From the NCBI RefSeq assembly GCF_000165425.1, contig NW_001799629.1, positions 126,737 through 190,736 of the forward strand: a stretch of 64,000 nucleotides of DNA. The letters run 5' to 3'. Positions 1 to 11,113 of this stretch are shown piece after piece. Both the position numbers and the translations under genes were made by a program. Below the pieces are notes generated by a model. The model searched no databases. It saw only the letters and a list, made by a program, of their open reading frames with translations, and had not been told where the DNA came from. This DNA is from Paramecium tetraurelia (taxonomy: Eukaryota; Ciliophora; Oligohymenophorea; Peniculida; Parameciidae). Each line of letters opens with the position of its first letter. Position 1 is the first letter of the stretch.

Positions 1-377
1 CACATAAAATACCCAGTAGAGACTGACATAGAAAAATGCAAAGTCTAAAATGAGGCCAGAGATGACTTGCATTAGAGAAGCAAACCTAAATTTAAATTGA
101 ATATGTACCATGTATGAGAATGATATAATTGATTGATGCCATCTGTGAAGTCGTGGCCTATATCAAATATGCCTTTGATGTCATCCTGAGGGGTACCCAA
201 AATCTCGCCGATTTGGGTAATCACAATATAACTGAAAAAAATGAAAATTCTAAAACGAAAGTTGTAGCAAGGGTTCTCAGGTACAGCACTCTATCTATGA
301 TCGAATTTTAAAGAGGCCTCAAGTTTTTGAACTTCGTAAATTGACGAATCTTATTATTATTTATTTGAGATATGCAT
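1..377 (-). CDS. Multi-pass membrane protein, 5' part (runs off the left edge)
   Basis: The ATG is at 377 and the frame is open to the window edge in the ciliate code once a 23-nt intron (86-108, GTA...TAG) is removed. The N-terminus is polar with three Gln in a row (MHISNKQQQ). A first hydrophobic segment follows (RFRIFIFFSYIVI), then a polar loop, and a second hydrophobic stretch (LILDFAFFYVSLYWVFYV) at the edge. Two membrane spans are therefore visible in the first ~115 residues. I do not recognise the family, and the C-terminus lies outside the window. The change in hydrophobic pattern across the intron supports the splice choice. Confidence 0.6.
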
Positions 378-548
378 TTTAATAATATTATTTATTAAAT
401 TAATTATCCTTCATTAAGTATAGCAATTTATATCGTAATTTAAATTTTTTATTTAAAATGAAAGTAACTGATTTTTATTCGTTGTTGTTTTTTCCCATCA
501 GAATTATCCATAAGAAAATTGCTTATTTATTTAAATATATATAATTAT

Positions 549-3485
549 TCATTCTCTGATCCCTAGGGCAATCTGCAACTTATCCACCAACATAGCACCA
601 CCAATATCAATAGCTGCACTATACAGGTCAGCCATGTCTAATTTCATTTTGACTAACGATTACGCCTATATTTCAATCTTATCTTCTAGCTCCTTTACTT
701 AATTTTTATATTTATTCTCTATTTGGGTGTTGGTTTACAAAGCCCTTTCCAAAATTGTCTGATACTCTTTTGATATTTTGAATCGCTCATCTGTTAAATT
801 AACATTTTAATCTTCTAACTCTTTAGTTTTAGTGGTTTCATTCCCTTTATTACTATTGGTATTTAAATCCTCCATTTATTAGAAAGCCAAAGATTCTCTA
901 TGACTTACTAGTAAACTGGTCCTGATTTAAGCAATACTGTTTCTTTAAATTGCTTTATCCAATCTCTATAATTATAGATCTGATAATTAAAATTCTAATT
1001 CTGCTATTTTTTGCTCATATGTTTAAATCTTTTCTTTACAATTACATTATTATTATTATTGTTTTTCTTCAGCATCTTTAGCTTTAGGCAACTCACCTTT
1101 GGAAGCTTTTGCGTATTCCTCCTTCAAAGTTTTAAGTTACACTTGAAGTTCAGATCTGAGTTTTTTTTCTTTCTCATAAGCTTATTTCATTTATGTGTTT
1201 TATAACTTATACTAATCAAGAGTTTGTGATAGTGCTTCTTCCATTTAGATATTATATTGTTCAAGCTCAGAAATAAGATCCTGCTCCTTTTGAATTTCTT
1301 GATTTTTTTCTTTTAAGGCTTTTGTTTACTCAGCTAACTTGGCTTATAAGAAAACCTTTTCCTACATAGACTCTGCTAATTACTGTTTACATTTTGCAAA
1401 GTTCGTTCTCATACTAGCAAGTTGGGCTTTAGCCTCTTCAGATGACTTTAAAGTTTCAGATTCCTATTATTTTTATTGATCTATTTGTAATTGTAGAATT
1501 CTCAATTACTCATTTTTTCTATGATATTTATGAAATAATTCATACTGTTCTATAGTTTCTTTAAGTTTAGCAAATTCATCGTTTTTGGTGTAAGTTTGCG
1601 ATTGAAATTGGGGATCAGAGGACTCCATATAAATAATATTTTACTTATTAACTTTGTTCCAATTTCAATTTATATTAGGAAACTTCTAATTCTTATTCTA
1701 ATTATTAAACTCTTGACTCAAAGTGTTATTGAGTAAGATTATAATTCTGCAGTTTTCTTTGAATGGCTCTTCTTAACAATAAGAGAGGCTCAACAAGTTC
1801 CTTTTGATCCTCTAAGAAGTTTGGCACATCCTCAACTGATCTCTATAAGTATTAGATTTCGCTATTGTAATCACTTAGGGCTTTTTGATTACTCTCATAT
1901 TTGGATTACCATATTTAAATTTGGTTTTTCAATCTATTTATTTATTATTCTGATTTAGATCTAACATTTATTTCATCTATCTATTTCTCGGAGGAAATAA
2001 TTTGAGTCTTTGATTCATGGCTTAATCTATTAGATTCAGCATCCTTCCTAAAGGATTCATCCATCTTCTATTGTAAACTTTGGACTATCTCATCCTTTTT
2101 GGCCAATTCTGACTCATATTTTTATTGTAAATTGTCTAACTCTTATTATTTAAGCTTTAAAGTTGATTATAATTCTTCAATTAATTTATCATTTTAAATA
2201 GCATTGATTGGCTATTACTATAATTTAAAATCACAAATTTTACATCTACATATTTTTAATTGATATCCTTTTATTGAGCTAAATCTTTCTCCAATAATAA
2301 ATTTCGCTATTACAAGGCAGAAATTGTTCCGGATGTTAAGTTTTTCATATTCTGAATTTATTCATTTTTGTCTTTGACTTAAAGTCGCAAGGCTTCAATT
2401 TCTTGATTAATTTGTTCTATTTTTTGAACCAAAGACTCATTCAATTATTTTAATTCCTCTTTTTCTGAGTTTATTTTTTATAAATCTGGTTAAATCACTT
2501 ATTCGTCACTCTGCTGTGATTATTGTCTGTTAATTGACTTTGATTAAGAATTGACTTGCTGAATTTATTTAAGTTTAGTCAGCTCTTCATTTTACCTTTC
2601 AATTGTAAGTCGTTATGCTTGCAATTATAAATTAATTTATGTATTATCATCATTAATTGATTAAATCCTCTTATCTTAATCCTTTAATTATTATTCATAT
2701 TTATTTATCATGTTCTAATGGATTTCTTGTTCAACCATATCATTAATTTTACTCTCAAGTTGTTAAATATATTTATTTTATTCATTAATTTTGACATCTT
2801 TATTGATTAATAACTAATTTTCGATTTCTGGTGTCTTTTATTTTATTCCAGATTCATCTAATTTTTTTTCTGTTAATAAAACCTAGTCTGGGGACTTTTA
2901 TAAGTTTTAAATAGTAAATGATTCTTGACCGGAAGTGATAACAGAAACTTATGATAAATCTAAAGATTAATCATTAATTTCAACGCTATTGTAAATTGTA
3001 TATAATACTCATTCTCAAGCTCAGCCATTCTAGTTATCTTAAAGTTAACCAATAATTTTGCTTTTTTATCTGGACACTTGTCTAACGCTAATGTTTCTTA
3101 AAATTCTAAATTGAATCTTAAAAATCTATTGTACCTAGGTTTTATGAATTCAAATATTGGGAGAATTCAAGGTTATAAAAACCAGCGCTTTTCTGTCCTT
3201 TTTCAGTCACTAATATAACAACTAATTAGGCTTTATTTTCTTCTATGTTTCCATCTTGTGTTAGAGTAGCATTTATATTAAATTGCAGATTTTCATTGAT
3301 TACAGCCACACCTTACTGTAATTCATAGATCTGCTGGGTTTCAAACTTCTAAGAACCTATGAAATAACTAAAAATAATGGAATACCTTTTTTAATGACAA
3401 CCTGAACCTTGCAAGGAAAATGTACTAATAATTAAACATTCAATATGGTGGCTTCGACTAAGAACTTGTACCCTCTTCTATTCAT
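549..3485 (-). CDS. NT-C2 domain plus long coiled-coil protein
   Basis: This 935-residue protein is assembled from ATG 3485 to TGA 549 after removing five introns (3357-3385, 3106-3134, 2986-3008, 2218-2243, 1623-1644); the exon sum is an exact multiple of three. Residues ~1-125 read as an N-terminal C2 domain of the EEIG1/EHBP1 (NT-C2) type: it starts MNRRGYKFLVEATILNV, has a central strand before YNLEFSQYLN, and ends with LLVNFKITR. The rest, about 800 residues, is almost continuous heptad-like coiled coil rich in Gln, Glu and Lys, ending MLVDKLQIALGIRE. By family analogy the NT-C2 domain would bind membrane or a partner and the coiled coil would act as a spacer or dimeriser. That role is inferred. 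Many Gln are TAA/TAG codons, which is why the region looks empty in the standard code. Confidence 0.8.
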
Positions 3486-3740
3486 TAATATATAATATAA
3501 CAAAATAATTACAAAATTATTTAGCAGCAATAATTTTATTATTATTTAGAAAGAATTAAGCTGAGTTATTTTACTTGATAAATAAAAATATGAATCCAAT
3601 TACAGAATAAGACCACACTAGATATGGGCATATGCTTTATCCATAAATTATTAATTGACCGAACTAGAACAATAACAATAACCGTTTTCTTATGACAATC
3701 ACTATTAATAAGTCTTCTAGGCAATAATATATATTAATTA
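3486..3740. other. Intergenic spacer
   Basis: AT-rich sequence between the start of the NT-C2 gene and the end of the cytochrome b5 gene. No ORF, RNA or repeat was recognised. Confidence 0.5.
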
Positions 3741-4517
3741 TCAATGCTTAAGATTGCCAATATAATCCTGCTCCAAAAAAGCATGTCCATTGACCCAAGG
3801 ATGGAATTGGTTAAACAATTTTGTACAGTCTTTTCCTGCTCCCAACATCAATTTTTCTGCTCCTCCAGGATGATAATCCACATATATAGAAATGTCATAC
3901 ACCTTTCCATTTAAAACTGTCCAAACATCTCCAGGTGTATTGTGTTTTGAAATTTCTTCAGCAGTATAATTCTTAAAAGCTGGCTTATTCTTTCTTGGCA
4001 ATTAAGCAAACTACATTTGACCTCCCTTTACTTGAACCTTTGCCCTCTTTGCCACCTCTTCTTATGGGAGTAAAGGAGCAATAAATCTGCTCTCTGCAAA
4101 ATTAGGTTTGCTTGACAAAAACGCCCCTGTGCTTTAATTGAAAGATGACAGCATTTTCTTTATTTGTTCAAATGTGATTTCTGTGGATTCAGTTTTGCGT
4201 CCATTCCTATACTTTTCTTTACAAATCTTCCCATCTTTAGGCTCATAGGTATATCTGACTTCTTTTTGAGAAGTGGAATCCATCGAATTTTTCACTCCAG
4301 GAACAAACAAATACACAAAACGATTATCCACACATTCCTCTAATGTTAGTTTTTGCATCTTTTGAGATTGCAGCAGTATTTTATCTGTCATTGAGAATTT
4401 TTTATAGTCCATAATGATATAATCTAGAATTAGATGAAGCTCTTCTTTAGTTGAATTTCGATGTAGGATTTCATCTATTCTATCATCTGTAACAATCGAA
4501 GTTATCTTGTCTTCCAT
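3741..4517 (-). CDS. Cytochrome b5-domain protein with an extra N-terminal region
   Basis: An intron-free 258-residue protein; the standard code splits it in two at TAA codons. The C-terminal ~90 residues are a cytochrome b5 haem-binding fold. The first axial His lies in DYHPGGAEKLM and the second in FNQFHPWVNGHAF. The segment before it (VKGGQMQFAQLPRKNKPAFK) and the order of motifs resemble the b5 module of NCB5OR/CYB5R4-type proteins, but no reductase domain follows: the protein ends at GNLKH. Residues ~1-127 are a charged, mostly helical region that I do not recognise. A role in electron transfer is expected from the family; the partner is unknown. The haem ligands are intact, so the domain should be functional. 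Confidence 0.85.
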
Positions 4518-4824
4518 GGGTAAATTGCAATCTTAAATAAAATATTTATTTTAGAATTAGAGAAATAATTCTTAATTTTAAATTATTTATTTGTAAATCT
4601 AAAGATTATCATTTAATACAACCTATTTTTTTGACTTAAATTATTCTTTAAAGCTATTTTATATTGTAGTATGAAATTTCATTTAAATTTCTCTTGCTTA
4701 TCTTATGATAATGAACAATTGGAAGATACCACAAAGCTATTATATTTAAATTAAAAATATTTAATGAATTGGATTTATAAACTAGTCAAAATAAAAGTTA
4801 AGTTCCTTTCTAATTATTTCAGTA

Positions 4825-5209
4825 ATGTTTTAGAATGAAGATGAAAAGGCAAAAAGCTTTGACTACTATATTGATTAAACTATGTAAGCAATTGATAAAT
4901 CAAGAAGAACGTAAAGTAATTATCATCACCAACTCAGATATATAAAAAAAATATAGATATTTAAGTAAATAGAGTTTCTTCTTAATTTTAAAGAGAATTA
5001 ATTTTTTTAAATAACACGTTAACAATATATAGATGTGGTTAACTATACTCTATTAAATTAAATCAATTCTTAGAAGAACCCAATTAAACAAATCATATGT
5101 AAGTTTTACTAAAAAAATTTATTAATAGGTTACCAAATTAAATAAAGAACAGATTTTTTAGGATTTTCTATTTCATTTGATTCCTCTTATATTCTTTTAC
5201 CGAGGATGA
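4825..5209 (+). CDS. Small hypothetical protein
   Basis: Tentative 110-residue model from ATG 4825 to TGA 5207-5209 with two introns (4916-4937, 22 nt; 5099-5128, 30 nt) that keep the frame. The N-terminus MFQNEDEKAKSFDYYIDQTM is clearly protein-like, and the C-terminus (LNKEQIFQDFLFHLIPLIFF) is hydrophobic. The middle is less convincing, and without splicing a different frame stays open into the tRNA gene. No family recognised. Confidence 0.35.
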
Positions 5210-5353
5210 GTAAAAAATATAGAAGAAAATGTCATATAAATAGTAAACAATAGATAGATTAAAAATGGGGATATCTGGGAAATGAATGTGTAAAAAGAAT
5301 ATTGATTTTATTGCTCTGTATAAATTGTACCGACAATAGATAATATTAACATT

Positions 5354-5425
5354 TCCGGTATAGTCTAGTGGTTAGGATATCAGGTTTTCACCCTGGGGAC
5401 CCGGGTTCAATCCCCGGTATCGGAA
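5354..5425 (+). tRNA. tRNA-Glu (anticodon UUC)
   Basis: The cloverleaf is complete. The 7-bp acceptor stem TCCGGTA pairs with TATCGGA (one G:U). There is an A-box-like D arm (TAGTCTAGTGG), an anticodon stem-loop with TTC at 5387-5389, and a T arm with the B-box GGTTCAATCC. Length is 72 nt including the discriminator A. There is no intron and no encoded CCA, as usual in eukaryotes. It reads GAA/GAG and is a standard tRNA, not one of the ciliate suppressor Gln tRNAs. Confidence 0.97.
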
Positions 5426-5428
5426 AAA

Positions 5429-5435
5429 TTTTTTT
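5429..5435 (+). terminator. Pol III terminator of tRNA-Glu
   Basis: A run of seven T on the sense strand starts 4 nt after the tRNA 3' end, as expected for RNA polymerase III termination. Confidence 0.85.
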
Positions 5436-5524
5436 GTTTATAATATATATCGTTTTTTTGAGTTGATTTGGTTGAAGTATTATTTTGAATAAGAATGATG
5501 AATGGAGATTTTTACAATTAATAA

Positions 5525-6683
5525 TCAAGCAATATTCACAAAACAATTTTTAAATTTATTATTGACTATTTCCTTTATTTTTTGTCTGGTTTCTCTCTTT
5601 TTTGAACCTTCTGCCAAAATGATGGCATTATGGTCAGCCCCGTGATTCCAAATGTATACTTCACTATTGAATTCTTATAGCAATTATCGTATCCCTGTGA
5701 ATTTTTCATTAGTTGCCAAAAGCAATGCCTAAATAGAGGTTTGAACCAATGGAGATAATTGAATCTAATCTTAAATAAATATGATATACAATAATAATGA
5801 TTGTGTTGGTCATTGCAATAATTGTACCTATGGCTGCATAAGATAAAGAATTATCAAGCATGCATTCTAGAAATGTGCCTATGTTGAAGAGTAATTCGCA
5901 TAAGAATAGCATAGTAATGGCATGCATATTCAAATAATGGGTGTAATAATATTTGGATGGATTTGAACCAATTAAATCTTTGTAGTTGCTTACAAACTAT
6001 TGAAGTTACTCCTTGTCAGTAATAAAATTTGGTTGGATGTATTCAACAAACAAGAAGATTCCTGCGAATGACAAGGCTATTCTCAATGAGGCATAGTACA
6101 ATTCATTGTTTTAATTTTATTATTGTTCATCAGTTGGATGATTAATGACGTGAAGATCCTCTAGGATTTCGTGTGCATTTCTTGATATTTGGAACATAGT
6201 CAATATTGATACATGAATGCATAATGTAAAAGAGGATAAATATTCTAATCTTTACATTGCAAATGGATATGTTTTGGTTGGCTGAAATGTTTTTGCTTTG
6301 ATACCGCAATAGATGGCAAACACAATTACTATTGAGTTTAATATGCAATCAAAGCTCTCTTCTGTCAAATGAACACTTGAACTTGTTAATCCTGAATAAA
6401 AGGCTTAAACAGCAAGGGCAATATACAAGAATGCTATGATTATAGCTTATTTATAATCTGAACTTCCAAATATGAATTTTATAAATTAAGTATCTTAACT
6501 TTATTCTTGTTCAGGTTCAAAATGATCTGCATGATCATGATCGTGATCATGGTGATCGTGATCGTGTTCACAATGATCATGATCATGATGAGGGTGATTA
6601 TGATCATGATGATTATGATGGTGATGAGTATCACAATTGTGATCTCCACAATCACAGAATGTTAATGACTATTATTCTGACAT
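5525..6683 (-). CDS. Cation diffusion facilitator (Zn/metal transporter), His-rich
   Basis: A 377-residue CDF/ZnT-type transporter with one intron (5765-5789, 25 nt). Splicing it restores the C-terminal domain, in the frame that reads ALLLATNEKFTG. Residues ~14-58 are an extreme His/Asp tract (runs such as HDHDHCEHDHDHHDHDHDH). Then come about six membrane spans. The loop after TM2 carries the family signature, YPFAMQRLEYLSSF, matching the YPyGyxRlE..a.f pattern. The C-terminal cytoplasmic domain (EVYIWNHGADHNAIILAEG) follows. Family role: proton-coupled export or organelle loading of Zn2+ or a related metal. The usual His/Asp metal-site residues of TM2 and TM5 are altered (TM2 TEESFDCIL, TM5 MHAITM), so metal preference is open. 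Confidence 0.88.
6531..6655 (-). repeat. Low-complexity GAT/CAT tract coding for poly-His/Asp
   Basis: Imperfect tandem repeats of ATGATC/GTGATC trinucleotide pairs inside the CDF gene. Sense-strand reading is CAT/CAC (His) alternating with GAT (Asp). It looks palindromic at the DNA level, but the coding role explains it. Confidence 0.8.
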
Positions 6684-6708
6684 TTAATTAAATAAATAAT
6701 AATAATTG

Positions 6709-9237
6709 ATGTTAATCATCATTTTGTTAAATTTATAAGTTGCAGTATACACGCGTTATGCAGCTACATAAGTTAAAAATACTGCAGCTTTTAAATAATT
6801 TAAACTTCATACAAGTGAGACTTCAGTATCCAGAGCAGGACATAAAATAAATTTAGAATAAAATCTCATTTTAGAAATTAGATAAGAAAACATTGATTAA
6901 GTTGATATTCAAATCTATGATGAGGCAAATAAACACTTTAGAATACCATCAGATCCTGTAATAGAATTCACTTATAATAGCCGTTCAACTATAATGATGT
7001 GAAGGATCCTTAATAATTCGACCATTATGATTATGACGTCAAAGTACAAGAAAATCCTATTGCGATACAAATACAAAGAGATGATGCTACCATTTTTCAA
7101 ATAACCGATTTAATCTTTAGTGAAACATATATTGAATTCACTCACATTCCACAAAATAAATAAATGTGGGGGTTGGGAGAAAGAAATTAAGTAGGATTTC
7201 GTTTCAGAGAAGGAATTTACACTTTATTTGCAAGAGATGAACCAAACATAATAGAAGATGGAAAACGACCAGGAAAGCATGTTTATTCTAGTCACCCAGT
7301 CTTATTAAGTATGGAAGAAAGTGGCAAATTCAATGTGATGTTCTACAAAACTTCATCTCCCATGGATGTTACTTATGAAGAGGACAAAATGAAATTTATA
7401 ACCATCGGTGGAATCATACATATAAAATTATTTTTGGGTGATTCTTCTCCAAGAACTGCAATTAAAAAATATCATTAATATTTGGGTGGTTGGATGCTCC
7501 CACCATTTTGGGGATTTGGATTTCATCAATGTAGATGGGGATATAAAAACAGCAGTGTATTAATAGATGTTGTACAACAATATTAAAAAAACCACATACC
7601 TATTGATATCATTTGGACTGATCTTGACTATATGGATGATAGATAAATATTTTCTGTAGATAATCACAATTTCCCCAAGAAAGATTACCAATACTTAAAA
7701 GGGTTAGGTGTGAGATACATTCCTTTGTTAGATGTGGCTGTTGGAGTGAAATATGGGGCTAAAGACCAAGGTTACAAAAAAGGAACAGAATATGATGTTT
7801 TTTTATATTCACCATATACTGGATATCGCTTTTAGGGTTATGTTTGGCCAGGTGATTCCTATTTTCCTGATTTCTTTCATCCAAATATCAGTTAATATTG
7901 GAATGAGATGCACGAACATTTATATGAATAAGTGGAATTTGATGGACTATGGGTTGATATGAATGAGCCAGCTAATTTCTGTGAAGGAGAATGCAATTGG
8001 AGTACTCATCATCGCGATCATCCTAAGAGAGAGGACAAATTGAATAAGGAAATCATATTTCCATACATCCCAGGAGAAATACCATTAGCTAATAAAACAT
8101 TACCTCCTCATTTATTACATCATGGACAATATTTACATAAGGATGTACATAATCTCTATGGAATCATGGATTCTTACTATACTTATTAGGCTTAAAAAGC
8201 TTTGGGGAAAGTACAACCCTTTCAAATCACCAGATCAACATTTCCAGGTACTGGTAAATATGCTTAACATTGGACAGGAGATAATGGAGCATCATGGGAT
8301 TTCCTTTATTTATCACTGGGACAAGTATTTTAATTTTAAATATTCGGAATTCCAATGGTTGGAGCTGATGTTTGTGGCTTTATGGGTGACACAAACGACA
8401 AGCTCTGTTGTAGATGGATTTAATTGGGCTTCTTTTACCCCTTCTTCAGAAACCATAATAATGATTTATCAAAACCATAAGAGTTCTTCAATCTTGGAGT
8501 TCAGGTTGTTTAATCTGCTTAAAAAAATATCCATCTTAGGTACACATTATTGAAATGGTTTTATTCTATTTTCATTCGAGAATAAAATCATGGCTCAAGT
8601 ATACTATAATAAATAACTATTAGTAATAAACCCCTTGTTTTTCATATTCCCTGAGGATTATCTTACATATAGAGATTTTGTGATGGATACTCAATTGTTA
8701 ATTGGTGAAGAGTTAATGGGTGCCCCAATTCTCAAAGAAGGAGTGACAAGAGTAGCCTATTTCCCAGATTCAAATTGGTATGACCTAATTACTGGATTGG
8801 AATTGAAGGGCAAATAAGATCACACTCTCTATTGTTCATACAATGAAATAGTGCCAATATTTATCAGAAGTGGTTACTTAGTGATACAAAATACAAAAGA
8901 GATCATTAAAAATCTGAAATCTTTAGATAATCATTATAGAATTATTGCAGCTCCAATTAATTCAGAAGCAAAAGGAGTATTTGCTGATTTGGATAATTTT
9001 GAGGATGAAGAGAAAGCACTTGAAGCTGAACTCATTAATATAAAATTAGTAGTCGAGGAGAAAAGTGTAAAGATTAGTATTTCCAAAAGTCATTCAGAAC
9101 TAATAATTGATGAAATACTAATTTATGGATTAGAATGTTCGTATAAGTAATGCACATCTGGGTATTATAAATACAACTCAGTATTCAAGGGTCCATTTAG
9201 TTTGGGATAGGATAAAACTGAATTAGTGCTAAAATGA
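6709..9237 (+). CDS. Secreted/lysosomal GH31 alpha-glucosidase
   Basis: An 826-residue glycoside hydrolase family 31 enzyme with two introns (6958-6980, 23 nt; 8599-8623, 25 nt), both confirmed by restoration of conserved sequence. The start [14 protein letters not shown] reads as a signal peptide. The catalytic nucleophile is Asp409 in [13 protein letters not shown], and the acid/base is Asp517 in [12 protein letters not shown]. Further family landmarks are [21 protein letters not shown] and the substrate-site RNHN. After the barrel come the usual beta domains (SGYLVIQN...). It releases glucose from alpha-1,4/1,6 glucans or maltose; with a signal peptide it would act in food vacuoles, lysosomes or outside the cell. 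All catalytic residues are present. It starts 25 bp from the divergent CDF gene, so the two promoters must overlap. Confidence 0.95.
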
Positions 9238-9308
9238 TGTATTTTTGTTCAATATCTAGATTTACTTTATAATTCGACATCGAAGATATTTTATTAAATA
9301 AATATATA

Positions 9309-10944
9309 TCATCTTTTATGGTGTTTCTTGTGATGTCTATCCTTTTTATGTCTATGCTTTTTGTGCTTCTTCCTTTTAGATCTACTTCTACTAGAATCTG
9401 AAGATGAATCAGACGATGAATCACTATCAGAATCAGAAGAACTGCTGCTTTCTGGTACTTTTTATTTGATTTCAACTGGTTTTGTAAGAGTTGGTTACAC
9501 TAATTAGGGTGGCTATTATTATTATTATTAAGTTGGTTATGGTATTTATTCAGTGATCCCCCATCTCAATTCCTCTTAGAACTTTTCAACATAAGCATAA
9601 TCAACTAATTTTAATTTGAGTTTTTCATTTTTATACTCAAATACCTTGTTTCGGTCATTGATTAATCTTTTAGCATCTCTCTCATTTTCATATCTAACAA
9701 ATGCTACATTTCTGGTATTACCTGTTTGACGATCAATTGGAATTTTCAATTCTTTTATTTTGCCTTCCTTTCTAAATAATTCCATCAATTCCAAATGACT
9801 AGCTTTTTCAGGTAAATTCTTTATCAGAATTGTATCTTCAATGGCCCCTGATAACGTAGCCTTCAACTCTTCTTAACTCATCTTTCCCTTATTAATCCGC
9901 TCCAATTGTTTTAAGTCATTTCGCAACTTCTCAACTTTTTCCTTCAACCACTTCTTGCAATCATCATAAGATATTAACACTTAATATATTCTAGTACTCT
10001 TAGCAAACTTAATCTTGTCTTCATTAGCCAATACCACTGGTAAATGTGGTTCAACAAATTATTCATTATGAAAAGTACCTCCCTTCGAACCCAAATCAAC
10101 TAAGCACACTTACGATTAATTATTGATAAAAATAGCTGCATGTCTCCTGGATATAGAAGGATGTGCTAAATGAACATGATTTCTTTGATGAGATCCAAAA
10201 TATAAGAAAGCTGAATGTTTCATCTCAATCTTAGGCAAATTCTCTCCCTCTATTATTTAATATATTTATTTACCTTTCAAAACCTTCAACTCCACCTTTG
10301 GAATCATCTTTGACTCTTACTCAATTGGAAATGTCATCAATAACCACTTGTCTTGATCCTCATAATTATTAATGTCAGTTCTGATTTGTTCGAGTAATCT
10401 TCCAATTTAGTTCTAACCCTTCCCATCCACTACTCCCCAATACTGATTGCTTGGAGTGGAATGTGTAAATGTGTGAATCAATTAATAGTTATTTGTGGCT
10501 CTCAATGAATCTCTTATGTCGGCATTCCTCCTGAACTTGTCTCTCAACAACACCTCCATTATTCGCAGTCTTTATTTTGTCCAATGAGGGGGATCATCTA
10601 TATGTTAGGCTATCTAATAGACTTCCTGAACTGATTATGCCTATTTCACTCGAAATTGATATATACATTCACAAATTTCTACCTCATTTCCTCGTCCTGG
10701 GTTCTGGCAGATTAATATGCTGCATATACTGAATTATATATCAATCCCTATATTAATCAATTGACTTCTCTACCTAGTAATAAACAGCACAGGGATATTC
10801 ATTCGCCAAAAATTCAAATTGATCTGTAAATGATTCAATTCTTTCCATCCTCTATTTTCGAAACAGAAAGTCAGCCTGCTCTTCATATCTCTAGAGCTCA
10901 GCTTGAAATTAGGCATTCTTTTCCATTTAAGCAAAAAGAGACAT
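9309..10944 (-). CDS. NADAR-FHA-RRM fusion with SR-like tail
   Basis: A 527-residue protein with two 26-nt introns (10748-10773, 10641-10666). Residues ~38-170 match the NADAR/YbiA fold: FLANEYPCAVYYQG, then the helix SVYAAYQSART, DKFRRNADIRDSL, and NQYWGVVDGKGQNQIGRLL. Residues ~229-305 are an FHA domain (HPSISRRHAAIF, VDLGSKGGTFHNE). Residues ~350-437 are an RRM (DTILIKNLPEK as RNP2, TRNVAFVRYEN as RNP1). The C-terminus is Gln/Pro rich, then Ser/Asp and Arg/Lys/His rich like splicing-factor tails. Known family roles are N-glycosidase or ADP-ribose chemistry for NADAR, phospho-Thr binding for FHA and RNA binding for RRM. A nuclear RNA-linked role is my inference. The Glu usual in the NADAR S-x-E helix is Tyr here, so activity may be lost or changed. 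Confidence 0.85.
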
Positions 10945-11113
10945 CCTAATAAATATTTTATATAATAATATTTATTGTATTATTGATATTTTTCATTAAT
11001 TTCATTACTATTTTACAGTTTCTTAGTAAACATATGAAATTTTAGGTGCAAATCTGAAAATTTTATTTTGTTTTTAAATTAATTTTAATAAGTCTATCTT
11101 TATTGCAATTACA

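Noticed and set aside
253-277. GT...AG stretch of 25 nt in the first gene that looks like an intron
   Set aside because: Removing it brings TGA stops into the frames that lead on, whereas leaving it in keeps one frame open.
6531-6655. Apparent palindromic repeat or iteron cluster (GATCATGATC)
   Set aside because: It codes for the His/Asp tract of the CDF transporter, so no separate DNA element is needed.
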